Source of the DNA: Spirochaetales bacterium
GTDB taxonomy: Bacteria; Spirochaetota; Spirochaetia; Treponematales; Treponemataceae
NCBI GenBank assembly: GCA_016929605.1
Contig: JAFGIM010000034.1
Span: 1 to 34,952, forward strand
Length of the DNA: 34,952 nucleotides
Reading direction: 5' to 3'
How positions within the stretch are numbered: the first letter of the stretch is position 1; each line of letters begins with the position of its first letter. Positions 34,303-34,952 of the stretch are shown here, piece after piece. Both the position numbers and the translations under genes were made by a program. Under the pieces are notes generated by a model. That model saw only the letters and a program-made list of their open reading frames with translations. It searched no databases and was not told the origin of the DNA.

Positions 34303-34828
34303 CACACACCTCCCCTACATTCATGTCTGCCGTTGCAACAAACCGTAGATTAGTTTGTGTGTTTAGCGTAAACCGCTCAAAGAAACGCCGCGCAAGCGCT
34401 AAATCGTCTGGACCATCACCCTGCCCCAACTGAGTGTATAAGGCGACGTCAGCGTTAAACTCATACCGATGCCGATGATGGCATTCACCTTTATACAACT
34501 CAATATAGGGGTGAGCAAGCGGGATAAATCTGTCCTGAACTGCCTTAAGAACATAACTAATTGCGCCCATTACCAGAGGACTTGCCCAGACAACCAAATC
34601 ATAACCAACCATCCTGGGCAGGATATCATCCATCGCATCCCTATGCACGCAAAGCCCCGGTGTTTTCCACCAACAAGACCAACACCCAATGCACAGCTTA
34701 ACGTCTCGATCCCTCAATAATTCATGATCAACGTGACATCCTCTTCCACGCAAGCCGTCAGCGAGCGAATCAACACTTCCATCAAAACTTGAGGGAGAGG
34801 GATTACCGTTAAGTATAATAACACGCAT
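34283..34828 (-). CDS. Flavodoxin-fold NAD(P)H-dependent oxidoreductase (divergent neighbour)
   Basis: MRVIILNGNPSPSSFDGSVDSLADGL; CIGCWSCWWKTPGLCVHRDAMDDILPRM; VWASPLVMGAISYVLKAVQDRFIPL. SD GGAGG. Confidence 0.85.
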   Translation of the reverse strand: MRVIILNGNPSPSSFDGSVDSLADGLRGRGCHVDHELLRDRDVKLCIGCWSCWWKTPGLCVHRDAMDDILPRMVGYDLVVWASPLVMGAISYVLKAVQDRFIPLAHPYIELYKGECHHRHRYEFNADVALYTQLGQGDGPDDLALARRFFERFTLNTQTNLRFVATADMNVGEVCDEAVVY

Positions 34829-34952
34829 ATATATCCTCCAATACGGATGTAGCGACTCCTAATAGTATCATACAACAGTAGAATAACAATTACTGCTCGC
34901 AGGATTGTTGGTATTTTCTTCTTTTCCCCATAAAAAAGTAAGCCACCATAAC

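Noticed and set aside
1-34952. CRISPR arrays, tRNA/rRNA genes, IS elements or transposases
   Set aside because: No regularly spaced repeat array, tRNA-like cloverleaf, rRNA segment or transposase/integrase ORF was recognised by eye; a tRNAscan-SE/ISfinder run would be needed to exclude them fully.

Overview
This 35 kb bacterial chromosomal window has about 50% or lower GC and is densely coded. It carries many signal-peptide or lipoprotein genes and has a spirochaete-like flavour, though taxonomy is inference only. Contents in order: (1) an AbiE-type (type IV) toxin-antitoxin pair; (2) a beta-propeller protein and a parallel beta-helix lipoprotein, flanking an unlisted small minus-strand unit with a 40-aa lipoprotein; (3) a six-gene minus-strand envelope-trafficking operon (MacB/LolD-like ATPase, two FtsX-type permeases, LolA-like carrier, predicted OM barrel, TPR protein), divergent from a LytTR regulator plus 4-TM membrane partner, with a 21-bp-period tandem repeat between them; (4) a truncated ECF S-component-like ORF; (5) a coupled operon of a TolB-like propeller, an exported DUF362 protein and a YraQ/DUF318-type permease, with a membrane-anchored LuxR regulator; (6) secreted hydrolases (esterase+CBM32-like, amidase, SH3-NlpC/P60, DUF4832-like, GH5); (7) an ABC-2 exporter; (8) a coupled three-gene cluster: ODP/MBL-like + degenerate GGDEF + Glu-substituted REC sensor, HEAT-repeat + GT2 synthase, OM barrel; (9) tag, MarR, SPL-like radical SAM and a pair of flavodoxin-fold reductases. 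The strongest candidates for undescribed systems are (8) and the LytTR/Lol-like locus (3). All assignments come from reading translations and DNA by eye; no searches were run.
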